Shown here: piece by piece, positions 1-6,108 of the stretch
Position numbering within the stretch: the first letter of the stretch is position 1
How the letters are laid out: every line of letters starts with the position of its first letter
From: a bacterium
Lineage (GTDB): Bacteria; Vulcanimicrobiota; Vulcanimicrobiia; Vulcanimicrobiales; SCRA01
Length of the DNA stretch: 13,361 nucleotides
Direction: 5' to 3'
NCBI GenBank assembly: GCA_028869325.1
Contig: JAGWST010000277.1
Location: 1 to 13,361, forward strand
Made by a program: the position numbers and the translations under genes
The notes under the pieces: model-generated
Database searches by the model: none
What the model saw: only the letters and a program-made list of their open reading frames with translations
What the model was told of the DNA's origin: nothing

Positions 1-309
1 GCCGCCCTGATGTCCGCTCACCGTGTCACCGCCACGCCACACGGCGCCGCCGCCTCGGCCCGGCCCGCTCTCGATCCGGATCTTCGCGAGGTGCGGCTTC
101 TTGAAGGCGTAGCCATAGACACGATCCTGCACCCGGTTGCCCTCGACCTCATGCGTGACGATGCGGCACGTATAGTCGTCGATGGTCGCCCAGGTGGCGG
201 CGAAGGCATCGAGCGCCGGAAGTGGGGCGGCCTCCGCCGGCTGCCTCGTGGGGATCGCGGCACAGGCGCACGCGATAGCAAGAGCGACAAAGGGGCGCAG
301 GTAGCGCAT
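1..309 (-). CDS. Exported LolA/DUF1571-like protein, C-terminus cut by window edge
   Basis: Only the first 103 codons are present; the gene runs off the left edge. The ATG at 309-307 is preceded by AAGGAG (minus strand, 320-315) at good spacing. The N-terminus is a hydrophobic signal sequence of about 27 residues (MRYLRPFVALAIACACAAIP, ending near AEA). Two cysteines lie in the hydrophobic core (residues 14 and 16), but neither sits in a good lipobox. The mature part (TWATIDDYTCRIVTHE, then YAFKKPHLAKIRIESG and VWRGGDTVSGHQGG) resembles the start of LolA/LolB-fold or DUF1571 proteins, which bind lipid or lipoprotein in the periplasm. It begins 19 bases after the kinase stop and is probably the last visible gene of the rplS operon. 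The family call rests on a short fragment; a generic secreted protein is the alternative. Confidence 0.6.
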   Translation of the reverse strand, partial: MRYLRPFVALAIACACAAIPTRQPAEAAPLPALDAFAATWATIDDYTCRIVTHEVEGNRVQDRVYGYAFKKPHLAKIRIESGPGRGGGAVWRGGDTVSGHQGG

Positions 310-328
310 CGGAGCTCCTTGACGCGTA

Positions 329-1684
329 TCAGCTGAAGCGGTCGGGGATGCGACGGAAGGCCTGGAGGATGCGCTCGGCATCGCCCAGCTCGGCCCGCAG
401 GTGGCGTCCGTGGAAGATCGGGATCGCCCGTTCCAGCAGACGCTCGGCCTGCGCGATCTCGGCGGATGTGGTGAGTCCCTCCGTGGCCTTCTGCAAGACC
501 ATCAAGGCCAGCTTCAGGGCGGTTTTCGCCCACTCGACCTGCTGGCCGCTGAGCTGCTCCAACGCCGCTAGCGCCGCGGTGTACGAGCTCTCCGCCTCCT
601 CGTAGCGGCGGTTGCGCGTCGCCAGCATCCCACCCATCACATGGCCCAGCGCCTGGTTGAGGGTCCGCGCGGGGCGCAGCGTGGCGTCGAGCATCGACTG
701 CATGTTGCCGGATGAGGCATCGTTCGCCTTCCGCGGTGTGGCATCGGCGGCGGCGCGATCCGGTTGCGGGGAGACTGGTGCGCCAGGAGAGGCGGGCGGG
801 GCCTCCGCGGCGGCCGGCGTCGGCGAGGGCGATTGGGCGGGAGGCGCAGCACCGGCGCCACCGGAGAGGATCGCGCGTAGCGCGGCGGCCACCTCGCCTG
901 CCGTTCCCGGGCGCCGCGCGGGGTCCTTCGCCAAGAGCCGCAGCACCAGCGCGTCGAGTGCATCGGGGACGCTCGGGTTGATGCCGCGCAACGGCATCGG
1001 AGGCTGGTTGATGTGCGCGAAGATGACCGCCACCAGGTCACCCTCGTCGCTCTCGAACGGCAGGCGGCGCCCCAGCATCTCGTACATCACCACACCCAGC
1101 GAGTAGAGATCGCCGGTGATATCGCCGGCGCGACCGAGGTAACGCTCGGGCGGAAGATAGGAGATCGTGCCGACGATCTCGCCGGCGTGCGTTGTCAGCG
1201 AGACGTCGGTGGTGCGGCGCGCCAAGCCGAAGTCCATCACCTTGAGCACGCCGGAGGGCAGGACCATCAGGTTGCTGGGCTTGATGTCCCGGTGTATGAC
1301 GCCCTGTGCGTGCGCGTACTGCAGCGCCTCGCAGAGCTCGACGAACAGCGCGACCGCGCGCTCCACGCCGATGCCCTCGTCTGCGAGCGAGCGCAGCGTC
1401 TTCCCCTCTGCCAGCTCCATGACGATGTACGAGAAACCGCCCGATTCGCCGGCATCGTAGACGGAGACGATGTTGGGATGGTTGAGGCGTGCCATCGACT
1501 GCGCCTCGCGCAAGAAGCGTTGCCGAATATCGCCGCTGCGATCGGTGAGGATCTTTACAGCCACCGGACGGTCGAGCGTCGTGTCCAAGCCGCGGTAGAC
1601 ATCGGCCATGCCGCCGCTCCCGATCAGGGAGTCGACGCGGTATCGGGCGGCCAGGATCGAGCCGATCGGGGTTGAGACTGTCAA
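329..1684 (-). CDS. Soluble Hanks-type serine/threonine protein kinase
   Basis: The product of 451 aa phosphorylates Ser/Thr on unknown substrates. The kinase domain covers about residues 15-275. It has a glycine loop (GSGGMADV, 22-29), VAVK lysine K44, helix-C glutamate E60, HRDIKPSN with D133, DFG with D151, a PPE motif in place of APE (178-180) and the late arginine R258. A Pro/Ala-rich linker follows (about 277-318), then a helical tail of about 120 residues with a TPR-like look (RRYEEAESSYTAALAAL). There is no membrane segment and no PASTA repeats, unlike PknB/StkP, so it is probably cytosolic. The open frame continues upstream through yraN, but the TTG start at 1684 is chosen because it overlaps the yraN stop (TTGA), follows GAAGGAG at good spacing and begins just before the kinase domain. 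It is the eighth gene of the rplS operon. Confidence 0.93.
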   Translation of the reverse strand: MTVSTPIGSILAARYRVDSLIGSGGMADVYRGLDTTLDRPVAVKILTDRSGDIRQRFLREAQSMARLNHPNIVSVYDAGESGGFSYIVMELAEGKTLRSLADEGIGVERAVALFVELCEALQYAHAQGVIHRDIKPSNLMVLPSGVLKVMDFGLARRTTDVSLTTHAGEIVGTISYLPPERYLGRAGDITGDLYSLGVVMYEMLGRRLPFESDEGDLVAVIFAHINQPPMPLRGINPSVPDALDALVLRLLAKDPARRPGTAGEVAAALRAILSGGAGAAPPAQSPSPTPAAAEAPPASPGAPVSPQPDRAAADATPRKANDASSGNMQSMLDATLRPARTLNQALGHVMGGMLATRNRRYEEAESSYTAALAALEQLSGQQVEWAKTALKLALMVLQKATEGLTTSAEIAQAERLLERAIPIFHGRHLRAELGDAERILQAFRRIPDRFS

Positions 1685-2028
1685 AACGCTCCTTCGAGAT
1701 GGCGTACCGTGAAGCGCGGTCCCAGACGTTCGACCGTGATGACGTCGAATCGGGCATAGGCATTCGGCGCGGCCGTTTGGAGCCACTCCTCGGCCAGCAG
1801 CCGCAAGCGCCTGCGCTTCCGGGCGTCCACGGCGGCTAACGGCGCTCCAAAGCTGCGCGACGCCCGCGCCTTGACCTCGACGAACACGATCGTGCGGCCA
1901 TCCTTGGCGATGATATCGATCTCCCCCCCTCTCCCCAGCCGAACGTTCCTGGCGACGATACGATAGCCGCGGGCCTCGAGGTGCTCGGCGGCGATGCGCT
2001 CCCCCTCGCCGCCGAGACCGGGCGTCAT
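1681..2028 (-). CDS. yraN: UPF0102/YraN family nuclease-fold protein
   Basis: This is a 115-aa protein, the normal size for the UPF0102 (YraN) family. It carries the family signature of a PD-(D/E)XK-like fold: GEIDII at residues 35-40 (E36, D38), then FVEVKAR with E51 and K53, the arrangement of a restriction-endonuclease-like active site. The family sits next to rnhB in many bacteria. Its function is not firmly established, although a role in DNA processing has been proposed. The ATG at 2028 overlaps the rnhB stop as ATGA, and its own stop overlaps the kinase TTG start, so it lies between two translationally coupled neighbours. The family is certain; the biochemical role is not. Confidence 0.93.
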   Translation of the reverse strand: MTPGLGGEGERIAAEHLEARGYRIVARNVRLGRGGEIDIIAKDGRTIVFVEVKARASRSFGAPLAAVDARKRRRLRLLAEEWLQTAAPNAYARFDVITVERLGPRFTVRHLEGAF

Positions 2029-2750
2029 CGGTCGGCCGGCTCAAGGTTGGCGGGCCCGGGGTCACCCATCTCCGGCGGCGGATCGTCGAAGAGCGGCGCC
2101 GCACGCAAGAGGTTTTCGACGAATCGGCGGCGGTGCTCGGGTGAGGGGCCGTGCTCGCGGAGAGCCTCGATGTGGCGCCGCGTCCCGTAGCCCTTGTGCT
2201 CGTGAAAGCCGTATGCCGGATAGCGCTCGTGGAGCTCGGTCAGGAGCCGGTCGCGATGGACCTTGGCCACGATCGAGGCGGCCGCGATCGTGGAAGAGCG
2301 CGAGTCTCCGCGCACTAGAGCGCGCTGCTCCCCCGCGAACGATGGAATGCGCAGCGCGTCGACCAGCAGATACTCCGGCGGGGACGGCAGCGCCGCGATG
2401 GCGCGCTCCATCGCCAGCAGCGTCGCGCGGAAGATGTTCAGGCGATCGATCTCCTGGGCCGAGGCCGAGCCGATCGCCCAGGCCACGCAGCTCGCGCGAA
2501 TGCCCTCGGCCAGCTGCTCGCGCCGCTCTCGCGGCACGACCTTGGAGTCGTCGAGGCCGTCGAGCATCAGAGGGCCGGCGCTCACCACGCAGGCGGCGAT
2601 GACAGGACCCGCCAACGGGCCGCGCCCGACCTCGTCGATCCCGCCCACGAGGGTGACGCCGCGCTCGAAGGCCTCGCGCTCGAAGTAGTTGAGGGCCGCC
2701 AAGCGGCGCCGCTCGCGGCGCGGGTCGGAGCGCGAGCCCGTGGTGGTCAC
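2025..2750 (-). CDS. rnhB: Ribonuclease HII
   Basis: This 241-aa enzyme cleaves RNA in RNA/DNA hybrids and starts removal of misincorporated ribonucleotides. Near the N-terminus it has IDEVGRGPLAGPV with catalytic D39 and E40. LLVDALRI supplies D131, and GDSRSSTIAAASIVAKV supplies the fourth acid D149, completing the DEDD centre of type 2 RNases H. A GYGT motif follows near the C-terminus. An open frame extends upstream to 3644, but it lies inside rbgA and encodes low-complexity Arg/Ala-rich sequence, so I take GTG at 2750. That start overlaps the rbgA stop as GTGA and has GAGG upstream. Its stop overlaps yraN as ATGA. The rbgA-rnhB-yraN order is widely conserved. Confidence 0.95.
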   Translation of the reverse strand: MTTTGSRSDPRRERRRLAALNYFEREAFERGVTLVGGIDEVGRGPLAGPVIAACVVSAGPLMLDGLDDSKVVPRERREQLAEGIRASCVAWAIGSASAQEIDRLNIFRATLLAMERAIAALPSPPEYLLVDALRIPSFAGEQRALVRGDSRSSTIAAASIVAKVHRDRLLTELHERYPAYGFHEHKGYGTRRHIEALREHGPSPEHRRRFVENLLRAAPLFDDPPPEMGDPGPANLEPADR

Positions 2751-3529
2751 GATGCCTCGTCCAGCGTAAAGCGGCCGAGCTTGCCATGGTTGAAATCGCG
2801 CAGGTACATCTGCGCGGCCCGCTGGAGATCGGGCTCGCCGCCCCGCCCGACGCAGCCGCGCGCAATGGCGAAGCCCGCGAGATCGGCTGGCACGTCCGCC
2901 GCACCGCGCCCTGCGAGCCACGCCCCGAAGGCCGCGATCACCGGCTCGGGGTCGAAACGATCCGCCGGCACGGCGCCGCAGAGCGCCAGGCGCCACTGCG
3001 CCTCCGCCGTCTCGATCTTCGGGAGCAGCACCCCCGGCGTGTCCATCAGCTCGAGGCCCGGCGAGAGGCGGAACCAGCGCAGATCGCGCGTGACGCCCGG
3101 CCGGCTCTCCGTCTTTGCCGCGGCGCGGCGCAAGAGCCCGTTGATCACCGATGACTTCCCCACGTTCGGTATCCCGACGACCATCGCCCGTGCGCTCGGC
3201 CGCCCGGCTGCCGCAGCCACGACGAGGCGCAGAAGACGTTGGACACTCCGCTGCTCCTTCCCGCGGACCGCCAGCGCGCGCAAGCCCGCGCGCTCGAAGT
3301 ATGCCACCCAGCGTGCGGTCTGGCCGGAGTCGGCCAGATCTTCCTTCGCCAGCACCAAGAGGTGCGCGCGCCGCCCGACCAGCTGCGCGAGCGCGGGGTT
3401 GGCGCTGGTGAGCGGCAGCCGCGCGTCGCGAATCTCCACCACCACGTCGACGCTCTCCAGGCGACGTGCCAGATCGCGCATGGCGGCGGCCATATGGCCG
3501 GGAAACCACTGGATCGGCGGGATCGTCAC
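2747..3529 (-). CDS. rbgA: Ribosome biogenesis GTPase RbgA/YlqF, circularly permuted
   Basis: This 260-aa GTPase takes part in late 50S subunit assembly in the family. The motif order is permuted, as expected: an N-terminal WFPGHM segment (8-13), the G4 position at 61-64, then the G1 P-loop GIPNVGKSS (119-127), G2 threonine T147 in RPGVT, and G3 DTPG (163-166). The C-terminal part ends with DFNHGKLGRFTLDE, as in the family. The G4 motif reads AKED rather than the usual NKxD. The start is GTG at 3529, overlapping the lepB copy 1 stop as GTGA. No Shine-Dalgarno sequence is evident, which fits translational coupling. The next start, M13, would cut off the conserved WFPGHM. It is somewhat shorter than B. 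subtilis YlqF (282 aa). Confidence 0.94.
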   Translation of the reverse strand: MTIPPIQWFPGHMAAAMRDLARRLESVDVVVEIRDARLPLTSANPALAQLVGRRAHLLVLAKEDLADSGQTARWVAYFERAGLRALAVRGKEQRSVQRLLRLVVAAAAGRPSARAMVVGIPNVGKSSVINGLLRRAAAKTESRPGVTRDLRWFRLSPGLELMDTPGVLLPKIETAEAQWRLALCGAVPADRFDPEPVIAAFGAWLAGRGAADVPADLAGFAIARGCVGRGGEPDLQRAAQMYLRDFNHGKLGRFTLDEAS

Positions 3530-4050
3530 AGGCGGCCGATGCTCTCTGGCGGCCAGACGACCATGACCGCGCGACCGATGACCTGCGACTGCGGAACGAA
3601 GCCCCAGGCGCGCGAGTCGTCGCTGTTGGCGCGGTTGTCGCCAAGCACGTAGAGCTGATGGGGCGGCACCGTCACGGCCGGAAAGCTGCGGTGATCGGGG
3701 TAGCGGACGTAGGGCTCGGCGAGCACGAGACCGTCGCGGAAGACGCGGCCGTCGACGACCTGGATGCGGTCTCCTGGGAGCCCGATCACGCGCTTTAGGT
3801 AGACGATCGGCGTCTCGGCATCGTGGCGGAACGCGATGATCTCGTCGTGCTTGATAGGCCGAAAGCGAAAGGCCAGCGTGTCGATCAACACGTGCTCGCC
3901 GTTCTCGATGCGCGGCTCCATGGAGAGCCCCGAGACGACGGGGGCGCGCACGAAGAAGATCAAGATGAGGACGGCAAGCAACGCCACTTGCAGGGTGACG
4001 CTGGCTGCGGTGCGGATGCGCGGAACCCAGAGCACGTTGGACCGCTGCAT
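3526..4050 (-). CDS. lepB: Signal peptidase I, copy 1 (short, one membrane segment)
   Basis: The 174-aa product cleaves signal peptides outside the membrane with a Ser/Lys dyad. One N-terminal membrane segment (about residues 16-34) is followed by SGLSMEP with nucleophile S43, YLKRVIGLPGD with general base K86, and GDNRANSDDSRAWG (137-150) with the canonical Arg. The architecture is the short single-span type seen in Gram-positives and differs from the other two copies here. Start choice: ATG at 4050 has GGAG 8 bases upstream. The frame also opens at a TTG (4086), but that codon lies inside an inverted repeat, lacks a Shine-Dalgarno and would only add 12 basic residues. The stop overlaps the rbgA GTG start. 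A strong hairpin separates this gene from lepB copy 2. Confidence 0.92.
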   Translation of the reverse strand: MQRSNVLWVPRIRTAASVTLQVALLAVLILIFFVRAPVVSGLSMEPRIENGEHVLIDTLAFRFRPIKHDEIIAFRHDAETPIVYLKRVIGLPGDRIQVVDGRVFRDGLVLAEPYVRYPDHRSFPAVTVPPHQLYVLGDNRANSDDSRAWGFVPQSQVIGRAVMVVWPPESIGRL

Positions 4051-4070
4051 TCGCCGCGCTCCGCGCGATG

Positions 4071-4132
4071 GCCTCGCTTTCTTCAAGAGCTAGTAGCCGT
4101 TTTAGGCCACTAGCTCTTGAAGAAAGCGAGGC
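4071..4132. repeat. Perfect 24-bp inverted repeat / hairpin between two lepB genes
   Basis: Arms 4071-4094 and 4109-4132 are exact reverse complements over 24 bases. After one mismatch (4095/4108), three further pairs (4096-4098 with 4105-4107) leave a 6-base loop. The right arm is the coding end of lepB copy 2 (codons for RLAFFKS and the TAG stop). It aligns with the end of lepB copy 3, so it is the ancestral copy and the left arm the inverted duplicate. No T-tract follows on either strand, so this is not a standard intrinsic terminator. In the minus-strand mRNA it would be a very stable hairpin holding the lepB copy 2 stop and lying about 20 bases before the lepB copy 1 ATG. Confidence 0.97.
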
Positions 4133-4802
4133 GCTGCGGCGGCCATATCCGCAGCAGCGTGCGGCCCACGAAGGCGCTGCGAGGCAGCAGCCCCCAGATG
4201 TGCGAGTCGTCGGAGTTGTTGCGGTTGTCGCCCATCATGAAGTAGTAGCCGTCGGGGATGCGGTCGCATGCCTGCCATGCCGGACGAGGCGGGATCACCG
4301 CGGGCTGCGAGAGCGGCTGACCATCGACGGTGATGGTGCAGTTGCGCACGGCGAGATCGTACTCCGGCGCCGCGGCGAGGTAGGGCTCGCGGAGCGCGCG
4401 CCCGTCGACGTAGACGGCGCCGTTGCGGATCTCGAGCGTGTCGCCCGGCACGGCGATCACGCGCTTGATCCAGTCCTGCGAGAGGTCCGCCGGCGGATGG
4501 AAGACGGCGATCTCTCCGCGGCGCGGCGCGCGCAGATGGTAGTCGAGTTCGTCGACCAGCAAGACGTCGTCGATCTGCAGGGTGGGCTCCATCGAGCCCG
4601 AGGGAATGTAGAAGGGCCGCGCGACGAAGCTCGTGAGGACCAAGATCAGGCCGCCGACGACGATGACGGTGTCCAGCCACTCGCGCACGCCGCGCATCAG
4701 CGCAGCACGCTGCTCCTCGGCCGGACGCGTGGCGATGAGCAGGCGCGCCACCAGCAGAGAGGAGAGCGTGAGCAGAACTTGCAGGGGGGTCAGGTGAAAC
4801 AC
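4110..4802 (-). CDS. lepB: Signal peptidase I, copy 2 (two membrane segments)
   Basis: This 230-aa protein is a paralogue of copy 3 just upstream. Two N-terminal hydrophobic segments (about 4-24 and 47-67) precede YIPSGSMEPTLQIDD with nucleophile S70. WIKRVIAVPGD holds general base K113, and the box E region is GDNRNNSDDSHIWG (191-204), with His where Arg is usual. An insert before box E contains C155 and C179, both conserved in copy 3 and possibly disulfide-bonded outside the membrane. The start is GTG at 4802, 19 bases after the copy 3 stop, with a weak GGAAAG upstream. The last codons (RLAFFKS, TAG) form one arm of the inverted repeat. The role is cleavage of exported preproteins; substrate differences between copies are unknown. 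Confidence 0.94.
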   Translation of the reverse strand: MFHLTPLQVLLTLSSLLVARLLIATRPAEEQRAALMRGVREWLDTVIVVGGLILVLTSFVARPFYIPSGSMEPTLQIDDVLLVDELDYHLRAPRRGEIAVFHPPADLSQDWIKRVIAVPGDTLEIRNGAVYVDGRALREPYLAAAPEYDLAVRNCTITVDGQPLSQPAVIPPRPAWQACDRIPDGYYFMMGDNRNNSDDSHIWGLLPRSAFVGRTLLRIWPPQRLAFFKS

Positions 4803-4821
4803 GGCGGCGCAGCGCTTTCCG

Positions 4822-5508
4822 TCAGTGCGCGAAGAACCCGATGCGCTTCGGCGGCCAGAACCGGAAGAGCGTGTGGCCGACGAAATCCTTGCGCGGCAGC
4901 AGGCCCCAGACGTGCGAATCCTCGGAGTTATTGCGATTGTCGCCCATCATGAAGTAGTAGCCGTCTGGAATGCGGTCGCAGGACTGCCAGGCGCTGCGGG
5001 GCGGGATGTCCGCCGGCGGCGCTTCGAGCGGGACCCCGTCGACCACGATCTGGCAGTTCTTGATGACCAGGTCGTAGGCAGGCGGCTGGGCGATATAGGG
5101 CTCTGCCAAGGGCGAGCCGTCGACGATCACCTTGCCGCCGTGGATCGCGAACGTATCCCCCGGCACTCCCATCACGCGTTTGATGAAATCGTTGCTCGAC
5201 GGGATGGGCGGCTTGAAGACCGCGATCTGCAGGCGCTTGGGATGCTCGAAATGGTACTGCAGCTCGTTCACCAGCAACACGTCGTCGATCTGCAGCGTCG
5301 GCTCCATGGAGCCCGATGGGATGTAGAACGTGCGGACGACGAACGCGATCAGGATGAGCGCGACACCGCCGGCGACGATGAAGGCGTCCAGATACTCGCG
5401 GACGGTGACAAGCGTAGCGCCCTGCTGTTGAGCCCTTGGGCGCGTCGCGATGACGATGCGTGCGACGACGAAGAGGCAGATCAGCCCGAGCAGCTGGAGT
5501 GGCGTCAC
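4822..5508 (-). CDS. lepB: Signal peptidase I, copy 3 (two membrane segments)
   Basis: This 228-aa protein is the first of three signal peptidase genes after rplS. Membrane segments lie at about residues 3-21 and 43-60. YIPSGSMEPTLQIDD gives nucleophile S67, FIKRVMGVPGD gives base K110, and GDNRNNSEDSHVWG (189-202) is box E, with His replacing the usual Arg. C152 and C177 match the cysteine pair of copy 2. The two genes are close paralogues over their whole length, including the WPPKRIGFF-type C-terminus, so they look like a tandem duplication. The start is GTG at 5508, 16 bases beyond the rplS stop, with AGGCGG upstream as a modest ribosome site. The position directly after rplS is the classical lepB location. 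Confidence 0.95.
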   Translation of the reverse strand: MTPLQLLGLICLFVVARIVIATRPRAQQQGATLVTVREYLDAFIVAGGVALILIAFVVRTFYIPSGSMEPTLQIDDVLLVNELQYHFEHPKRLQIAVFKPPIPSSNDFIKRVMGVPGDTFAIHGGKVIVDGSPLAEPYIAQPPAYDLVIKNCQIVVDGVPLEAPPADIPPRSAWQSCDRIPDGYYFMMGDNRNNSEDSHVWGLLPRKDFVGHTLFRFWPPKRIGFFAH

Positions 5509-5524
5509 GTACGTTCCGCCTGGC

Positions 5525-5887
5525 TTAGGCGGAGGTCCGCTCGGCCTTGCGCTCCTTGATGCGAGCGGCCTTGCCGACCTTCTCGCTGAGGTAATAGAGG
5601 CGCGCGCGGCGTACGATGCCGCGCTTGGAGACTTCGATCTTCTCGACGCGCGGGCTGTGGATCAAGAACGACTTCTCGACGCCCACGCCGTGCGAGGTAC
5701 GGCGCACGGTGAACGACTCGCCGAGCCCCCCGCCCTTGCGTACGGTCACCACGCCCTCGAACATCTGGACGCGCTCCTTGCCGCCCTCGACGACCTTCGA
5801 GTAGACCTTGACGGTGTCGCCCGGACGAAACTCCGGAGTGTTCGCCTTGAGCTGGCCCTCTTGGACCAGCGTGACCGCGTTGCTCAT
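5525..5887 (-). CDS. rplS: 50S ribosomal protein L19
   Basis: This 120-aa protein is the usual length for bL19, a large-subunit protein at the 30S/50S interface. Recognisable segments are [57 protein letters not shown] and [21 protein letters not shown]. The ATG at 5887 has GGAG about 7 bases upstream. An upstream in-frame GTG (5911) would add MGRAWSRA, is not expected for the family and overlaps that ribosome site. It is the first gene of the operon, behind a sigma70-like promoter and a leader of about 90 bases. The usual upstream partners rpsP, rimM and trmD are absent; the divergent DUF5693 gene takes their place. Confidence 0.97.
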   Translation of the reverse strand: MSNAVTLVQEGQLKANTPEFRPGDTVKVYSKVVEGGKERVQMFEGVVTVRKGGGLGESFTVRRTSHGVGVEKSFLIHSPRVEKIEVSKRGIVRRARLYYLSEKVGKAARIKERKAERTSA

Positions 5888-5919
5888 CGCTCTGCTCCAT
5901 GCACGACCCACCGCGGCCA

Positions 5920-5940
5920 GGGGCGCATAAAGGCGCTCCC
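5920..5940 (-). promoter_or_regulatory. Small hairpin in the rplS mRNA leader
   Basis: In the minus-strand leader, GGG-A-GCGC (5940-5933) can pair with GCGCCCC (5926-5920), giving 7 base pairs with one bulged A around a 6-base loop. It lies between the predicted transcription start and the rplS ribosome site. Some bacteria have L19 autoregulatory leaders, but I see no specific match to one, and short GC hairpins arise easily in such DNA. Confidence 0.3.
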
Positions 5941-5984
5941 GTCAGAGCCGGGCCGGTTCCGATGCCCTAATCGACAACCCAGGT

Positions 5985-6013
5985 AGTATAGCAAAGGGCA
6001 GGCGACCCATCAA
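5985..6013 (-). promoter_or_regulatory. Sigma70-like promoter for the rplS operon
   Basis: On the minus strand the -35 is TTGATG (6013-6008) and the -10 is TATACT (5990-5985), separated by 17 bases. Transcription would start near 5978, giving a leader of about 90 bases before the rplS ATG. The site sits in the divergent gap and is the best promoter match I found in the window; it would drive the operon down to the left edge. Confidence 0.6.
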
Positions 6014-6073
6014 GGCCCGTTGCCGTTCGGCCGGACGGACCCTCGCCTGCCGGCGCGGGCGGTGGGCGCGCTA

Positions 6074-6108
6074 GGAGCTTCCTCTCGCCGGAGGAAAGGG
6101 GGCGCTCC
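6074..6108 (+). promoter_or_regulatory. Hairpin around the ribosome binding site of the DUF5693 gene
   Basis: GGAGC (6074-6078) can pair with GCTCC (6104-6108), and the adjoining TTCCTC (6079-6084) with GAGGAA (6091-6096), leaving a 6-base loop and a 7-base bulge (6097-6103). The stem ends exactly at the GTG start at 6109. It would bury the GAGG Shine-Dalgarno while the AGGGGG bulge stays open as a second one. This may be a structure that modulates translation, or chance pairing. Confidence 0.4.

Noticed and set aside
1685..2104. N-terminal extension of the kinase up to 2104
   Set aside because: It would overlap all of yraN in another frame, and the added residues are low-complexity Arg-rich; the TTG at 1684 has a good ribosome site and overlaps the yraN stop.
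2751..3644. N-terminal extension of RNase HII to 3644
   Set aside because: It lies wholly over rbgA and into lepB in a different frame and has no similarity to the enzyme; the GTG at 2750 gives a normal-length protein.
4051..4086. TTG start giving lepB copy 1 twelve extra residues (KKARPSRG...)
   Set aside because: The TTG lies within the inverted repeat and has no Shine-Dalgarno, whereas ATG at 4050 has GGAG; not fully excluded.
4071..4132. Hairpin read as a classical Rho-independent terminator
   Set aside because: Neither strand has a T-run after the stem, and operon genes continue closely on the minus strand.
5957..5999. Plus-strand promoter for the DUF5693 gene (TAGTAT near 5984, or TCGACA at 5971)
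   Set aside because: Neither hexamer has a partner at 16-18 bases; the region is better explained by the minus-strand promoter.
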